Part shown: piece after piece, positions 43,078-51,525 of the stretch
Numbering within the stretch: the first letter of the stretch is position 1
How the letters are laid out: each line of letters starts with the position of its first letter
DNA from: EW11 sp035765635
Lineage (GTDB): Bacteria > Verrucomicrobiota > Verrucomicrobiia > Opitutales > Opitutaceae
NCBI GenBank assembly: GCA_035765635.1
Contig: DASTWZ010000003.1
Coordinates: 1-64,000, forward strand
Direction: 5' to 3'
Length of the DNA stretch: 64,000 nucleotides
Program-made: the position numbers and the translations under genes
Notes under the pieces: model-generated
What the model was told of the DNA's origin: nothing
Database searches by the model: none
The model's input: only the letters and a program-made list of their open reading frames with translations

Positions 43078-44258
43078 CGCACGGCTCGCGCCAGAATTGC
43101 CTCAACGCGCTCGCGCGCCAAACGCTCGAAACTGAAGTGCTGTGCCCACGCCAGCCCCGCTTCTCGCATGCGGGCGCGCTGCGCTTCATCGCGGCAAACC
43201 TCTTCGATGGCCCGCGCCGCCGCATTCGCGTCCGAAAAATCCACATACTTCGCCGCCGCGCCCGCGACTTCGCGAAGAACGGGCAGGTCCTGCAGCACGC
43301 ACGCGCAGCCACAACCGATCGCCTCGAGCACGCTGCGGCCGAAGGTTTCCTCCGAGGTGGATAATAGATGCGCCGTCGCACCGCGATAGCAGGCCGGCAA
43401 CCACCGATCTTCGATCCACCCCAGGAATTTTGCGCTCTCCCCAAGCCCCAGCCGTTCGGCCTCGCGGCGGGCCTCCTCGAGTCCGCCTTCCCAATCGCCG
43501 CCCACCAGGACCAAAGGAAACTCCCGGCGCAGCTCCGGGGCGATCGCCGCATACGCCGCCAGCGCCAGGCCGGCGCGCTTGTACGGATAAAAATTCGAGG
43601 ACCAAAGAAGATACCGCTCCGGCAAACCGAGCGCCGCGCGCGCCTCTGCGTCCACGGCGTCCACGTCTGTCTTCGCGTTCGCGCCAGTCGCATCGTTCGC
43701 GGACGCAGCCCTCGAGGTCGGCGGAAAGAACCGATCGTGCTGCAAACCTTCCGGGCTGATCAGCAAACGGTCGCGCGGTCCGGTGTAGTGCCCATTCTGA
43801 TACAACTGATCCGCCGACCACCGGGAGTTCACGATGACGAGCGCCGCCCGCCGCAGACCCTGATGAATCGCGCGCCGTCGATAAATGCCGCGCAGGCCTC
43901 CTCCCCCACCAAGAAAATGCAGCGAGAAAAGATGCATGACGACCGGCAGCGGCGCGCGCCGCGGCACGAAGCCAACCGTGAGCAGCGCCGCGGCGCCGAG
44001 TTTCTTCGCGTGCGGTCCGACGCGGAAATGATCCGCAAAAAGCCGCGCGCGACGGCGATCGTTGGCCGGGTAAGCGCGAACCATCGTGACGCTCGGATGC
44101 GTTTCGTGCGCGAAAGATTGATTGGGTCCCGCGAAGATCAGCCAGCGAACTTCCGGAAACTGGCGCAGGGCATGGCCGACAAATTCTTCGAAGAGCGTGC
44201 TCAGCCCCGTGCGCCGCAGCGGATTTTCGCAGAGCATGGAAAGCGCAAGGGTGGTCAT
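43074..44258 (-). CDS. GT4/GT1-type glycosyltransferase
   Basis: A 394-aa GT-B glycosyltransferase for exopolysaccharide assembly. N-terminal acceptor domain: RRTGLSTLFEEFVGHALRQF. Mid region: LVIVNSRWSADQLYQNGHY and ISPEGLQHDRFFPP. C-terminal donor domain: YLLWSSNFYPYKRAGLALAAY, LVLVGGDWEGG, KFLGWIEDRWLPACYRGATA, and the EX7E-type STSEETFGRSVLEAIGCGCA. A polar linker rich in Ala/Asn/Asp (residues ~195-215) is unusual. The start is ATG 44258 (MTTLALSMLCENPLRRTG). It is coupled to the exosortase by a 4-bp overlap. Confidence 0.91.
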   Translation of the reverse strand: MTTLALSMLCENPLRRTGLSTLFEEFVGHALRQFPEVRWLIFAGPNQSFAHETHPSVTMVRAYPANDRRRARLFADHFRVGPHAKKLGAAALLTVGFVPRRAPLPVVMHLFSLHFLGGGGGLRGIYRRRAIHQGLRRAALVIVNSRWSADQLYQNGHYTGPRDRLLISPEGLQHDRFFPPTSRAASANDATGANAKTDVDAVDAEARAALGLPERYLLWSSNFYPYKRAGLALAAYAAIAPELRREFPLVLVGGDWEGGLEEARREAERLGLGESAKFLGWIEDRWLPACYRGATAHLLSTSEETFGRSVLEAIGCGCACVLQDLPVLREVAGAAAKYVDFSDANAAARAIEEVCRDEAQRARMREAGLAWAQHFSFERLARERVEAILARAVR

Positions 44259-44482
44259 TCGGGAGCGGCGTTGCACGAAGGGCTCTGACCCAAACCAAAG
44301 TGAGGCGAGACCAACTTCCAACTGCTAACTTCCAACGTCTCGAAACGCAGCCACGCCTGCGTAAAAACCAGATGAAAAGCAGCTTACTCTTCCGTAAGAG
44401 AACGGCCTGAGATGGCGTTGCCGCGGCGATCTCGTTTGTACTTCGCGCTCCGACCGTGTCACTTCTGCCTCTCACCCCTGCC

Positions 44483-45808
44483 ATGATCGCACCTTCGCCC
44501 GCAGCCCGGCCGGCCACGCGCGCCTGGCAAAATTTTTTCTGGCTCGTGGGCGGTCGCATCATCCGCGGCGGCATCAGCCTGGTCATCGGCGTGTGGATGG
44601 CGCGCTACCTCGGACCCGCCGACTACGGCATTCTTAATTCCGCCATCGCGATCGTGACGATGCTGCTCGCCCTCGGCGGGCTCGGACTCGACAGCGTCGT
44701 GCGCCAGGAACTCGTGCGCGATCCGGCCAATGCATCGATGATTCTCGGCACGTGCATGGCGCTCCGTGTCGCCGCCGGCGTGCTGAGTTATCTCGTTCTC
44801 TTTTTTCTCACGGCGGGATGGGCTGGCGAACTTCGCGAAGTGTGGCTCATCACCGGCCTGATGTTGATCACGCACGTGCCGCTCAGCCTCGATTTTTGGT
44901 TTCAAGCTCAGCTTCAACTTCGCGTTTCGACCATCGCGCAAAATGTCGCGTTCGCCATTTCAGCGGCTTTGCGGGCGCTGTTTATCATGACAGGCAGCGC
45001 CGTGGTGTGGTTCGCCGTGGCCATCGTGCTCGAGGGTCCGATCTCGGGCCTGTTTCTCTTCTTCTCGCATGGACGGCTCTCGCCGGAAACCGAGTCTTTT
45101 CACTGGGACACGCGCAGAGCGAAATCCTGGCTGCGCGCGTGTTGGCCGTTGCTCGTGGCGAATCTGTTCGCCGTCGGTTTCGGTCAGATGAATCAGGTGT
45201 TGATCGTTCGTCTGAGCGATCTGAACGAAGCGGGACGTTTCGCCGCCGCGAGTCGCGTGTTCGAGCTCGGGACATTCGTCCTCACCGCCTTCGTCACGAC
45301 GCGCATCGCCGAAATCGCCGCCAGCCGCGACTCCGGGAAATACGCGGCGCGCCGCACGCTTCGCCACATTCTGGGCAGCGTTTCTACGATGGCCTGGGGG
45401 ATGGCCATCCCTCTCGCACTCGCCGCGCCGCTGCTCGTGCGTTTTCTGTTTGGCCATGAGTTCCGGCACACGGAGGCGGCGATTCGCTGGATCGTTTTCG
45501 GGCTGCTGCCCTTCGGATTGGGCCTCGTCCGTCACGAATATTGGATCGGCAGCCTGCGCACCCAGCGTCTGCTCGTCGCCAACGTCGCCGGCGCGATCTT
45601 GAACCTGGCGCTCGCCTTCGCGCTGATTCCGAAGTGGGGCGCAGCCGGCGCTGCGGCGGCCACCGCCACCTCGCTGCTGTTCGCAAATCTCGGCGCGACG
45701 TTCTTCTGGTCCGACGCGCGCGATTTCGCGTTCTGGCAATTGCATTCCATCGCCGTCACTCACCTCTGGCGCCGCCTGCGGGTTATGCGTAAGAAGAAGA
45801 CGCGTTGA
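44483..45808 (+). CDS. Wzx-like polysaccharide flippase (MATE/MOP superfamily)
   Basis: This 441-aa inner-membrane protein has ~12-14 helices. The opening NFFWLVGGRIIRGGISLVIG, VWMARYLGPADYGILN is the PST/Wzx signature, with ANLFAVGFGQMNQVLIVRLS and EAGRFAAASRVFEL in the second half. It should move lipid-linked repeat units across the membrane. The start is taken as ATG 44483 (MIAPSPAARP); an upstream GTG at 44456 is possible. It is divergent from the GT4-exosortase-rny run, with a shared promoter region containing a short AACTTCCAAC direct repeat (44313-44334). It ends with a 4-bp overlap onto a GT2 gene. Confidence 0.91.
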   Translation: MIAPSPAARPATRAWQNFFWLVGGRIIRGGISLVIGVWMARYLGPADYGILNSAIAIVTMLLALGGLGLDSVVRQELVRDPANASMILGTCMALRVAAGVLSYLVLFFLTAGWAGELREVWLITGLMLITHVPLSLDFWFQAQLQLRVSTIAQNVAFAISAALRALFIMTGSAVVWFAVAIVLEGPISGLFLFFSHGRLSPETESFHWDTRRAKSWLRACWPLLVANLFAVGFGQMNQVLIVRLSDLNEAGRFAAASRVFELGTFVLTAFVTTRIAEIAASRDSGKYAARRTLRHILGSVSTMAWGMAIPLALAAPLLVRFLFGHEFRHTEAAIRWIVFGLLPFGLGLVRHEYWIGSLRTQRLLVANVAGAILNLALAFALIPKWGAAGAAAATATSLLFANLGATFFWSDARDFAFWQLHSIAVTHLWRRLRVMRKKKTR

Positions 45809-46668
45809 AATCCTGGCTCGTCATTCCGGTCCACAATCGCCGCGCCCTGACCCTGGCGTGTGTCCAACATCTGGATACGCTCGGCGTATTCGAGAAACAC
45901 CGTGTGCTGATCGTGGACGATGGTTCGACGGACGGCACGGCGGAGGCCCTGCGGACAACGTTTCCGCGCGCTGAAATTTTGCGCGGTTCCGGCGATCTCT
46001 GGTGGACCGGAGCCATCGCCGCCGGCATGACCCACGCCTTCGCGCGCGGCGCCGACGCCGTGTGCTGGCTGAACGACGACTGTCACATAAAAACGGATAC
46101 ACTGGACCGGCTCGAGGCCCATGCGCAGGAAAATCCGCGGACTATCGTCGCGCCCAGTTTTCTCGATGAAGCCACCGGAAAACCGATCGCGGCCGGCGCA
46201 TTCGTCGGCCGCACCGCGATCGGCGCGATAAACCAGCCGGTCCGCGAAGTCGACGGAGTGAGCGGATTTTGCGTGTGGATCACGCGAGAGGTTTGGGAGC
46301 GCGTGGGCCCGCCGGATGCGAAGCGTTTTCCGCATTATTGCGGAGACACCTCGTACATGCTCGCCGCGCGCCGCTCGGGGTGCCGCGTGCATCTGCTGCG
46401 CGACGCGACGGTGACCCTTGTCAACTATCACGAGAGACCAAGCACACCTGGCCAATACGCAGCCGAGAAAGCAGGCCCGCACTGGAGCGAAACATTCGTC
46501 TCGAAGCGCTCGCCCTTCCGTCTGGCCACGATGTCCGCCTACCTGCGCCTCCGCTACGGCGCAGTAGCCGGCACGCTGCTCGCCGTGCTGCGATTCTGCG
46601 CCTGGCAGTGCAGCTGGTTTTTTGGCCTGAAGGATTTGCCCACGAATCACACGAAACACACGAAATGA
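45805..46668 (+). CDS. GT2 family glycosyltransferase
   Basis: A 287-aa GT-A enzyme: WLVIPVHNRRALTLACVQHL, VLIVDDGSTDGTAEALR, RGSGDLWWTGAIAAGMTHA, and the DxD-like CWLNDDCHI, resembling rhamnosyl- or GlcNAc-transferases of capsule loci. The start is a TTG at 45805 overlapping the flippase stop. The final nine residues, PTNHTKHTK, are encoded by the left arm of a family A repeat, so the original stop was probably lost or replaced when the repeat arrived. Confidence 0.9.
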   Translation: MKSWLVIPVHNRRALTLACVQHLDTLGVFEKHRVLIVDDGSTDGTAEALRTTFPRAEILRGSGDLWWTGAIAAGMTHAFARGADAVCWLNDDCHIKTDTLDRLEAHAQENPRTIVAPSFLDEATGKPIAAGAFVGRTAIGAINQPVREVDGVSGFCVWITREVWERVGPPDAKRFPHYCGDTSYMLAARRSGCRVHLLRDATVTLVNYHERPSTPGQYAAEKAGPHWSETFVSKRSPFRLATMSAYLRLRYGAVAGTLLAVLRFCAWQCSWFFGLKDLPTNHTKHTK

Positions 46669-46816
46669 TCACCTGAAATTTTCCCACGGAACACACGGAA
46701 GACACGGAACCGAACTCAGAATCCGACGTTGAGTGGTTTGAATTCTTCCGTGCCCTTCCGTGTATTCCGTGGGAAAATTGGTTTGGTCAGTTCGTGTGTT
46801 TCGTGTGATTCGTGGG
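46639..46816. repeat. Repeat family A, full nested palindrome overlapping a gene end
   Basis: The outer left arm is three 9-nt units (CCACGAATC, ACACGAAAC, ACACGAAAT). The outer right arm is the complement (TTCGTGTGTTTCGTGTGATT, CGTGGG). The inner left arm is CCACGGAAC, ACACGGAAG, ACACGGAAC; the inner right arm is TTCCGTGCCCTTCCGTG, TATTCCGTGGG. The element spans the convergent gap and the last 30 bp of the GT2 gene, including its stop codon. Confidence 0.94.
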
Positions 46817-46851
46817 CTAAAAAAAATCCGCACCGTCCGCGCCTAACGTCT

Positions 46852-48006
46852 CTACTGAGCCACGCACTGCCAGCCGCCGGTGCTGAGGACTTTCAGCTTT
46901 TTCAGGCCGAAGACCGGCACGGGGGTGAGGCGGCCCGTTTGGTCGCTACCGTCGCCGAGTTGGCCGTCGAAGTTTTCGCCCCAACTCATCGCCATGCCGT
47001 TCGAGAGCAGTACCATCGAGTGATAATAACCTGCGGCGACTCCATCGGCGTCAGGAATATTCCTCACGACCTGCGGCAAAAGCTGACTGTCCGTGGTGCC
47101 GTCGCCCAACTGGCCGCTGTCGTTCAAGCCCCAGGCGTAGACCCGGCCATCGGCGCGCACCGCGAGGGCGTGCCCCACTCCTCCGCTGATCGCCACGATG
47201 TCGCGGAGATTGCCCACGCGCAGCGGAAAATCGCGAAACTCAGTCGTGCCGTCGCCGAGCTGGCCATAATAGTTATCGCCCCAGGCCAGCACATTCCCGT
47301 TTTCCAGCACGACGTAGTTCGACTGTGTGCCGGTCGCGATCAGCGCCACATGGTTTAGATTGGGAATCTCCTGCGGCGTGAGACTGCCGATGAGCGTGTT
47401 GAAGAAGCCGAGATCGACGATCATGTAGCCCCATTGCATGACCGTGCCGTCCCGGAGCAGCGCAAGGCAGTGTTCACCGCTCTTCGCGATGGACACGATG
47501 TCTTTCGATTGCCGCCGGCCCGGACCGCCGATGCCGGGAACGACCTTCGGCGTCGGGGCGAGGTCGTATGTGCCGTCGCCGATTTCGCCGTATTGATTCG
47601 AGCCCCACGCCATCAGCGTGCCGTTGTCGAGGAGGGCCAGATTCGACTCACCTCCCGCGGCGATCGCCTTGACGTGGCGCAGGCCCGGGACCGGGGCGAA
47701 GGTGTTGCGCGGCGTGGTCGTGCCATCGCCCAATTGATAATAAAAATTCGCGCCTGCCGCCCAGACAGTGCCGTCCTCGAGTAGCACGAGCATATGGGCG
47801 GCGCCCGCGGATACGGCTCTGACCTTCTTCGGGAGGTTCACCGCAATCGGCAGATTACTGGTCTCGTTCGTGCCATTGCCAAACTGGCCGAAATGACCGT
47901 CGCCCCAAACGTAGAAATCCGGTTTCTCGCGGGCCGAAGCGGCGCTCGCACCGGCGACGCAAACGACCGCCGCGGCCAATAGAATTTTCAAGAAGCTACC
48001 GCGCAT
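46852..48006 (-). CDS. Secreted RCC1-repeat beta-propeller protein
   Basis: A 384-aa exported protein with signal peptide MRGSFLKILLAAAVVCVAGA (cleaved near ASA-R). It has about seven RCC1-type blades, each with 'VxAWGxNxxGQLGDGTT' and 'AIAxGxxHxLAL' blocks. Examples are FYVWGDGHFGQFGNGT, MAWGSNQYGEIGDGTY, VYAWGLNDSGQLGDGTT and MSWGENFDGQLGDGSD. The start at ATG 48006 is preceded by GGGAGA. Such propellers are protein- or sugar-binding scaffolds. It sits amid exopolysaccharide genes, so a surface role is plausible but not shown. Confidence 0.91.
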   Translation of the reverse strand: MRGSFLKILLAAAVVCVAGASAASAREKPDFYVWGDGHFGQFGNGTNETSNLPIAVNLPKKVRAVSAGAAHMLVLLEDGTVWAAGANFYYQLGDGTTTPRNTFAPVPGLRHVKAIAAGGESNLALLDNGTLMAWGSNQYGEIGDGTYDLAPTPKVVPGIGGPGRRQSKDIVSIAKSGEHCLALLRDGTVMQWGYMIVDLGFFNTLIGSLTPQEIPNLNHVALIATGTQSNYVVLENGNVLAWGDNYYGQLGDGTTEFRDFPLRVGNLRDIVAISGGVGHALAVRADGRVYAWGLNDSGQLGDGTTDSQLLPQVVRNIPDADGVAAGYYHSMVLLSNGMAMSWGENFDGQLGDGSDQTGRLTPVPVFGLKKLKVLSTGGWQCVAQ

Positions 48007-48489
48007 TTTTTCTCCCGTGCGCGGCGCCGAAGCCAACAGACGCGATGACCAAGTCTGACCGGCTGGATGCTGCATGATGTGTGTTGGAACCGTTGCCCAA
48101 GGCTGCTGGGAGGCGCGCGAAACGGGAGCAACAGTTCCAAAGACCGTTCCGCCGCCGGTGTTGAGATGAAGCGAATTACATTGAATCAACTAACGACTCT
48201 TGACTGGAAAAAGACGTCATTGCCCCGCGCACGCTGGAGAGCCGTCAGGCTGAAAAATGCCACCCGCGAAAGAGGTCGCGAATGCTGCTGGGGATAAGCG
48301 ATGGAGTGTTCCCTTTCGCGTCTCGCCGTCAACGCGCGATCGCGCAAAAATGGCTTTATTCCCTGCTTATTCGTGACTTCCTGAGTCATGTATCCTCTTT
48401 TCCCCTACAAATTCGCCATGGTCGTTCGCTGCGGGATCTCCCGCCTGCGGGGAACGAACCTCGCGCGATGAAACCCAGAAATCGTTTCG
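48007..48489. other. Divergent intergenic region, RCC1 gene / GT2 gene
   Basis: 483 bp without a supported gene. It contains an imperfect palindrome at 48419-48462 (GTCGTTCG... / ...CGAACC around GCGGGATCTCCCGC). Promoters for both directions must lie here. I see nothing else definite. Confidence 0.4.
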
Positions 48490-49548
48490 ATGGATCGCTC
48501 TGTTCCCGCTGTATCGATCGTGATGACTGTCTTCAATGGCGGTCGCTTTCTCGCGTCGGCCGCGCGCAGCGTCGTGGCGCAGACGTGGAAGGATTGGGAA
48601 ATGGTGATTTTGGACAATGGGTCGACGGATGGCTCATTTCAGGCGTTAGAAATGGATTTACGCGATGAGCGCGTTCGTTTCATCCGCCGGGAAAAAAACC
48701 TCGGGATTGCGGCGGGAACCAACGCCGCGTTCGCCGAAACGCGCGGCCGCTACGTCGGCGTGCTCGATCAGGACGATATGATGTTGCCGGAAAAATTGGC
48801 GCGTCAGGTGGCGTTCTTGGAGGAGCACCGCGCGCTTTCCGGCGTCGGCGCCAGAACTGAAAAAATCGGCGAAGACGATCGTTCATTGGGAGGTGAATTC
48901 ACTCTACATACGAAGGGTGAACACCGAAGTTTCACCCAATTCTCGCAGGCGGGAATTTTTGGATCGTATCTTTTTCGTCGCGACACGTTCGAACGCTTTC
49001 CTCGGCGTGACGCCTTTCCGTTCAGCAGTGACTACGACTTTGTCGCTCGCGTCGGCGACGGCGGAGAATTGGAGGCGCTGCCCGAAGTGCTCTTCCGCTA
49101 TCGGATTCACGCAAATCAGACGACCGCGCGGCGGCGGCTGGATCAAATCGCGGCGGAGTGCGCGATTCGCGTGTTGACCGCGCGGCGGCGCGCCGGGGCC
49201 GAGGAGAATTTCGCGAGTGTCGTCGCAGTGGCGGAGAACGCGTTGCGCGAATGCCGGACGGCGAAGGAAATCTATCGGCGGTTCATCGAGCTGAAAACGC
49301 AAGGGCCGCTCTTTGGTTCGACGGATGTAAGCACGCGGGAAAAGCGAGAAGACGCCGCGGCGCTGCTCGGCGTGTATCACGCGCGGAAACTCGTGCGGCA
49401 TGCGAGCGGGGCGAGAGATGTGCTCTTCGCGTTGAAGAAAGTCCGCGAGTTTCGCCGGGATGCGTCATGGGATCAGCGCCGGCTGCTGCGCGACCTGTTT
49501 TTCTTCGGCCCGATTCGCGCGCTGGACTTGAAGCCGTGGAGGCGGTGA
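48490..49548 (+). CDS. GT2 family glycosyltransferase
   Basis: A 352-aa GT-A enzyme. Signatures: VSIVMTVFNGGRFLASAARS, MVILDNGSTDGSFQAL, REKNLGIAAGTNAAFAETRG and YVGVLDQDDMMLPEKLARQV (donor/metal site). The acceptor region contains PFSSDYDFVARVGD and a C-terminal helical, Arg-rich tail (~residues 220-352) that may bind the membrane face. It is the first rightward gene of the run leading to the polymerase and rodA. Two palindromic repeats lie between it and the polymerase gene. Confidence 0.92.
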   Translation: MDRSVPAVSIVMTVFNGGRFLASAARSVVAQTWKDWEMVILDNGSTDGSFQALEMDLRDERVRFIRREKNLGIAAGTNAAFAETRGRYVGVLDQDDMMLPEKLARQVAFLEEHRALSGVGARTEKIGEDDRSLGGEFTLHTKGEHRSFTQFSQAGIFGSYLFRRDTFERFPRRDAFPFSSDYDFVARVGDGGELEALPEVLFRYRIHANQTTARRRLDQIAAECAIRVLTARRRAGAEENFASVVAVAENALRECRTAKEIYRRFIELKTQGPLFGSTDVSTREKREDAAALLGVYHARKLVRHASGARDVLFALKKVREFRRDASWDQRRLLRDLFFFGPIRALDLKPWRR

Positions 49549-49573
49549 GACAGGGAGAGCGCCGAGCTAGCGA

Positions 49574-49627
49574 GTCCGCGGCTGTCGCCGCAGTAGAAAA
49601 GAATGCCGGCGAGGACGCCAGCGCTCC
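49574..49627. repeat. Repeat family F, copy 1
   Basis: GTCCGCGGCTGTCGCCGCAG followed by AATGCCGGCGAGGACGCCAG and CGCTCC. The second block is the complement of a block at 49830-49853 and 62600-62626. The first block is the complement of 62338-62360 with one mismatch. Confidence 0.88.
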
Positions 49628-49630
49628 GGC

Positions 49631-49663
49631 AAAAAGCCGCGCCTCGGAGGGCGCGGCTTTTTT
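49631..49663. terminator. Bidirectional intrinsic terminator
   Basis: AAAAAGCCGCGCC and GGCGCGGCTTTTT with a 6-nt loop, plus one further T, lie 82 bp after the GT2 stop. It has A and T tracts on both sides. Confidence 0.9.
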
Positions 49664-49704
49664 CCAGACCCGAACCTAGCTTGTTCCCGGGGCCAAAGCG
49701 TCGA

Positions 49705-49905
49705 GCGTGGGAGAACGCTTGCGACTGGGAAAGGCGCACTCGGCGGCCGACCGTCGGGCAGTCGCCGAGTGTAGAAGATTGCTTCTCGCCGATGCCAGCG
49801 CAGGGGGCGCGATCAACACGCTTGCGACTGGGAGCGCTGGCGTCCTCGCCGGCCATCCTTGGGCTGCTCGCGACAGCGAGCCGCTGTCAGCCTCTTCCCA
49901 AGCGG
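49705..49905. repeat. Repeat family F, copy 2 (compound)
   Basis: AACGCTTGCGACTGGGA occurs at 49714-49730 and again, nearly, at 49817-49832. AAGGCGCACTCGGCGGCCGA (49731-49750) matches copy 3 at 62550-62570. GAGCGCTGGCGTCCTCGCCG (49832-49851) is the complement of the copy 1 arm. A further hairpin is CTGCTCGCGACAGCGAGCCG. No gene is supported in the 49549-49979 spacer. Confidence 0.85.
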
Positions 49906-49979
49906 CACGCGCGCCGCAACCACCATCTCCCGATTGAAGCTCGCGGTTCCGCGCCCGGCTCCGTCTGAACGCCGTTGCC

Positions 49980-51521
49980 ATGCACACGGCCTCGATTGAA
50001 CTGGCTGTCATGGACCCCACGCTTCGCAACCGCATTGTCGCCTCCGTGGCGGCGCTGCTCGCGGTGGTCCTGGCTTGGCAGCTCGCGAGCGGCAATCCGG
50101 TGTGGGCCATCCTTTGCGGAGCGATCCTCGTGATCATCAGCCTCGAATGGATCGGCTGGGTACGGCAGGAAGCGGCACTGCTCGGACTCGTTCTCGTCGG
50201 CTACATCATCGGCAACCGCGGCTTTGCCCAACTCTCACCGTTCGGTAACGCACCGATCTTCTTCGGCGAAATCGGGCTGGCCTTCGGCCTGTTCATGACG
50301 CTCGTCCGCGGCGCGATGCAGCGTCGCCTGCCGTGGCGCAACGATTGGCTCAACCGCGCCGTACTCCTCTGGATCGTAGTCGGCTCCATTCGCATCTGGC
50401 ATGATTTTCGAACCTTCGGAGCCCCCGCGCTGCGCGATTTCGCGACCATTTATTATGCGGTGTATTTCTTCATCGCGCAGGCGGCGAACGAACACGAGGG
50501 ATCGCGGCGGTGGCTGCGCGGTTGTATGGTTTTTTCCACTACAGCCCTGCCGCTCGTCTCGCTGCTCTATACGCTGTTTCCCGATTTCTTCCTGACGAAG
50601 CTCACGTTTCGCGGCGTGCCGCTCATCTATCAAAAAAACGATTTGGTGGCCTCGTTTCTATTCGCCGGGGCATTTTTCCTGATGAGTCTGCCGCGCCAGA
50701 CGTTGTGGGTGCGTTTCTCCACGCTGTTCTCGCTGGGCAGCGGCCTCGCCTGGCTCTCGCGCGCCGCGATGGTGGCACTGCTCGCGGTGACCGGCGTTTG
50801 GTCGTGGGCGAGGCAATGGCGGCCATTGCGCCAACTCGCGCTCACCGCCGGCGTGGGTCTGATCGGGATTCTTGCGCACGCCGCAGTGCAGCACGAGTCG
50901 TTTACCGAAACTCCGGCCTATGCCATCTACGAACATCTCGTCTCCATCGCCGACGTGAGCGGAACGCGTTCGTATAAAAACACCGAGAGCGCGGATTCGG
51001 GGGACAACAATCGCTTCCGGCTCGTGTGGTGGAAGACCGTGGTCGACGACACCTTTCGCGAAAATCCCTGGCTCGGCCTGGGCTTCGGTCGCGATCTTGC
51101 GGAAGATTTCGTCGTGAACTACGGACTCTGGGGCGACGAGAGCTTCAATGTGCGGAGTCCGCACAGTCTCGTTTTCACGATGCTAGGGCGCCTGGGGCTG
51201 GCGGGTTTGCTGGCGCTCGGTGTATTGACGGCGGCATTACTGGGCGCGTTCTTGCACGTGGCGGTAGTCGCGGCGCGCGAGCGCAGAGTGACTCGCCGGC
51301 CCTCACTCATCGCGCTGGGTTGGCTGAGCGCGGCCTGGGTGGTGTTTATCAGCTCATGGTTCGGGGTTGTGCTGGAAGGCCCGATGGGCGCGGTGGTTTT
51401 CTGGGTCACGCTGGGGATCGCGAACGACGAGCGCCGCAGCCCCACGGAAATCGAAGCAGAAGCGGAAAACGACGTGAGAAAGATTGAAGAGACGGAATCG
51501 TTCGTGAAGTTGGTGCGTTGA
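49980..51521 (+). CDS. O-antigen ligase/polymerase (Wzy-like) membrane protein
   Basis: A 513-aa inner-membrane protein with ~11-12 helices and the large periplasmic loop typical of the Wzy_C/WaaL family. Key region: NNRFRLVWWKTVVDDTFREN, PWLGLGFGRDLAEDF and, after it, the conserved SPHSLVFTMLGRLGLAGLL (His in the H-[S/N] motif). It should polymerise repeat units or ligate glycan. ATG 49980 is the first candidate; a second in-frame ATG at 50010 is also possible. The gene ends 4 bp before rodA, so polymer export and cell-wall elongation genes are cotranscribed. Confidence 0.9.
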   Translation: MHTASIELAVMDPTLRNRIVASVAALLAVVLAWQLASGNPVWAILCGAILVIISLEWIGWVRQEAALLGLVLVGYIIGNRGFAQLSPFGNAPIFFGEIGLAFGLFMTLVRGAMQRRLPWRNDWLNRAVLLWIVVGSIRIWHDFRTFGAPALRDFATIYYAVYFFIAQAANEHEGSRRWLRGCMVFSTTALPLVSLLYTLFPDFFLTKLTFRGVPLIYQKNDLVASFLFAGAFFLMSLPRQTLWVRFSTLFSLGSGLAWLSRAAMVALLAVTGVWSWARQWRPLRQLALTAGVGLIGILAHAAVQHESFTETPAYAIYEHLVSIADVSGTRSYKNTESADSGDNNRFRLVWWKTVVDDTFRENPWLGLGFGRDLAEDFVVNYGLWGDESFNVRSPHSLVFTMLGRLGLAGLLALGVLTAALLGAFLHVAVVAARERRVTRRPSLIALGWLSAAWVVFISSWFGVVLEGPMGAVVFWVTLGIANDERRSPTEIEAEAENDVRKIEETESFVKLVR

Positions 51522-51525
51522 TTTC

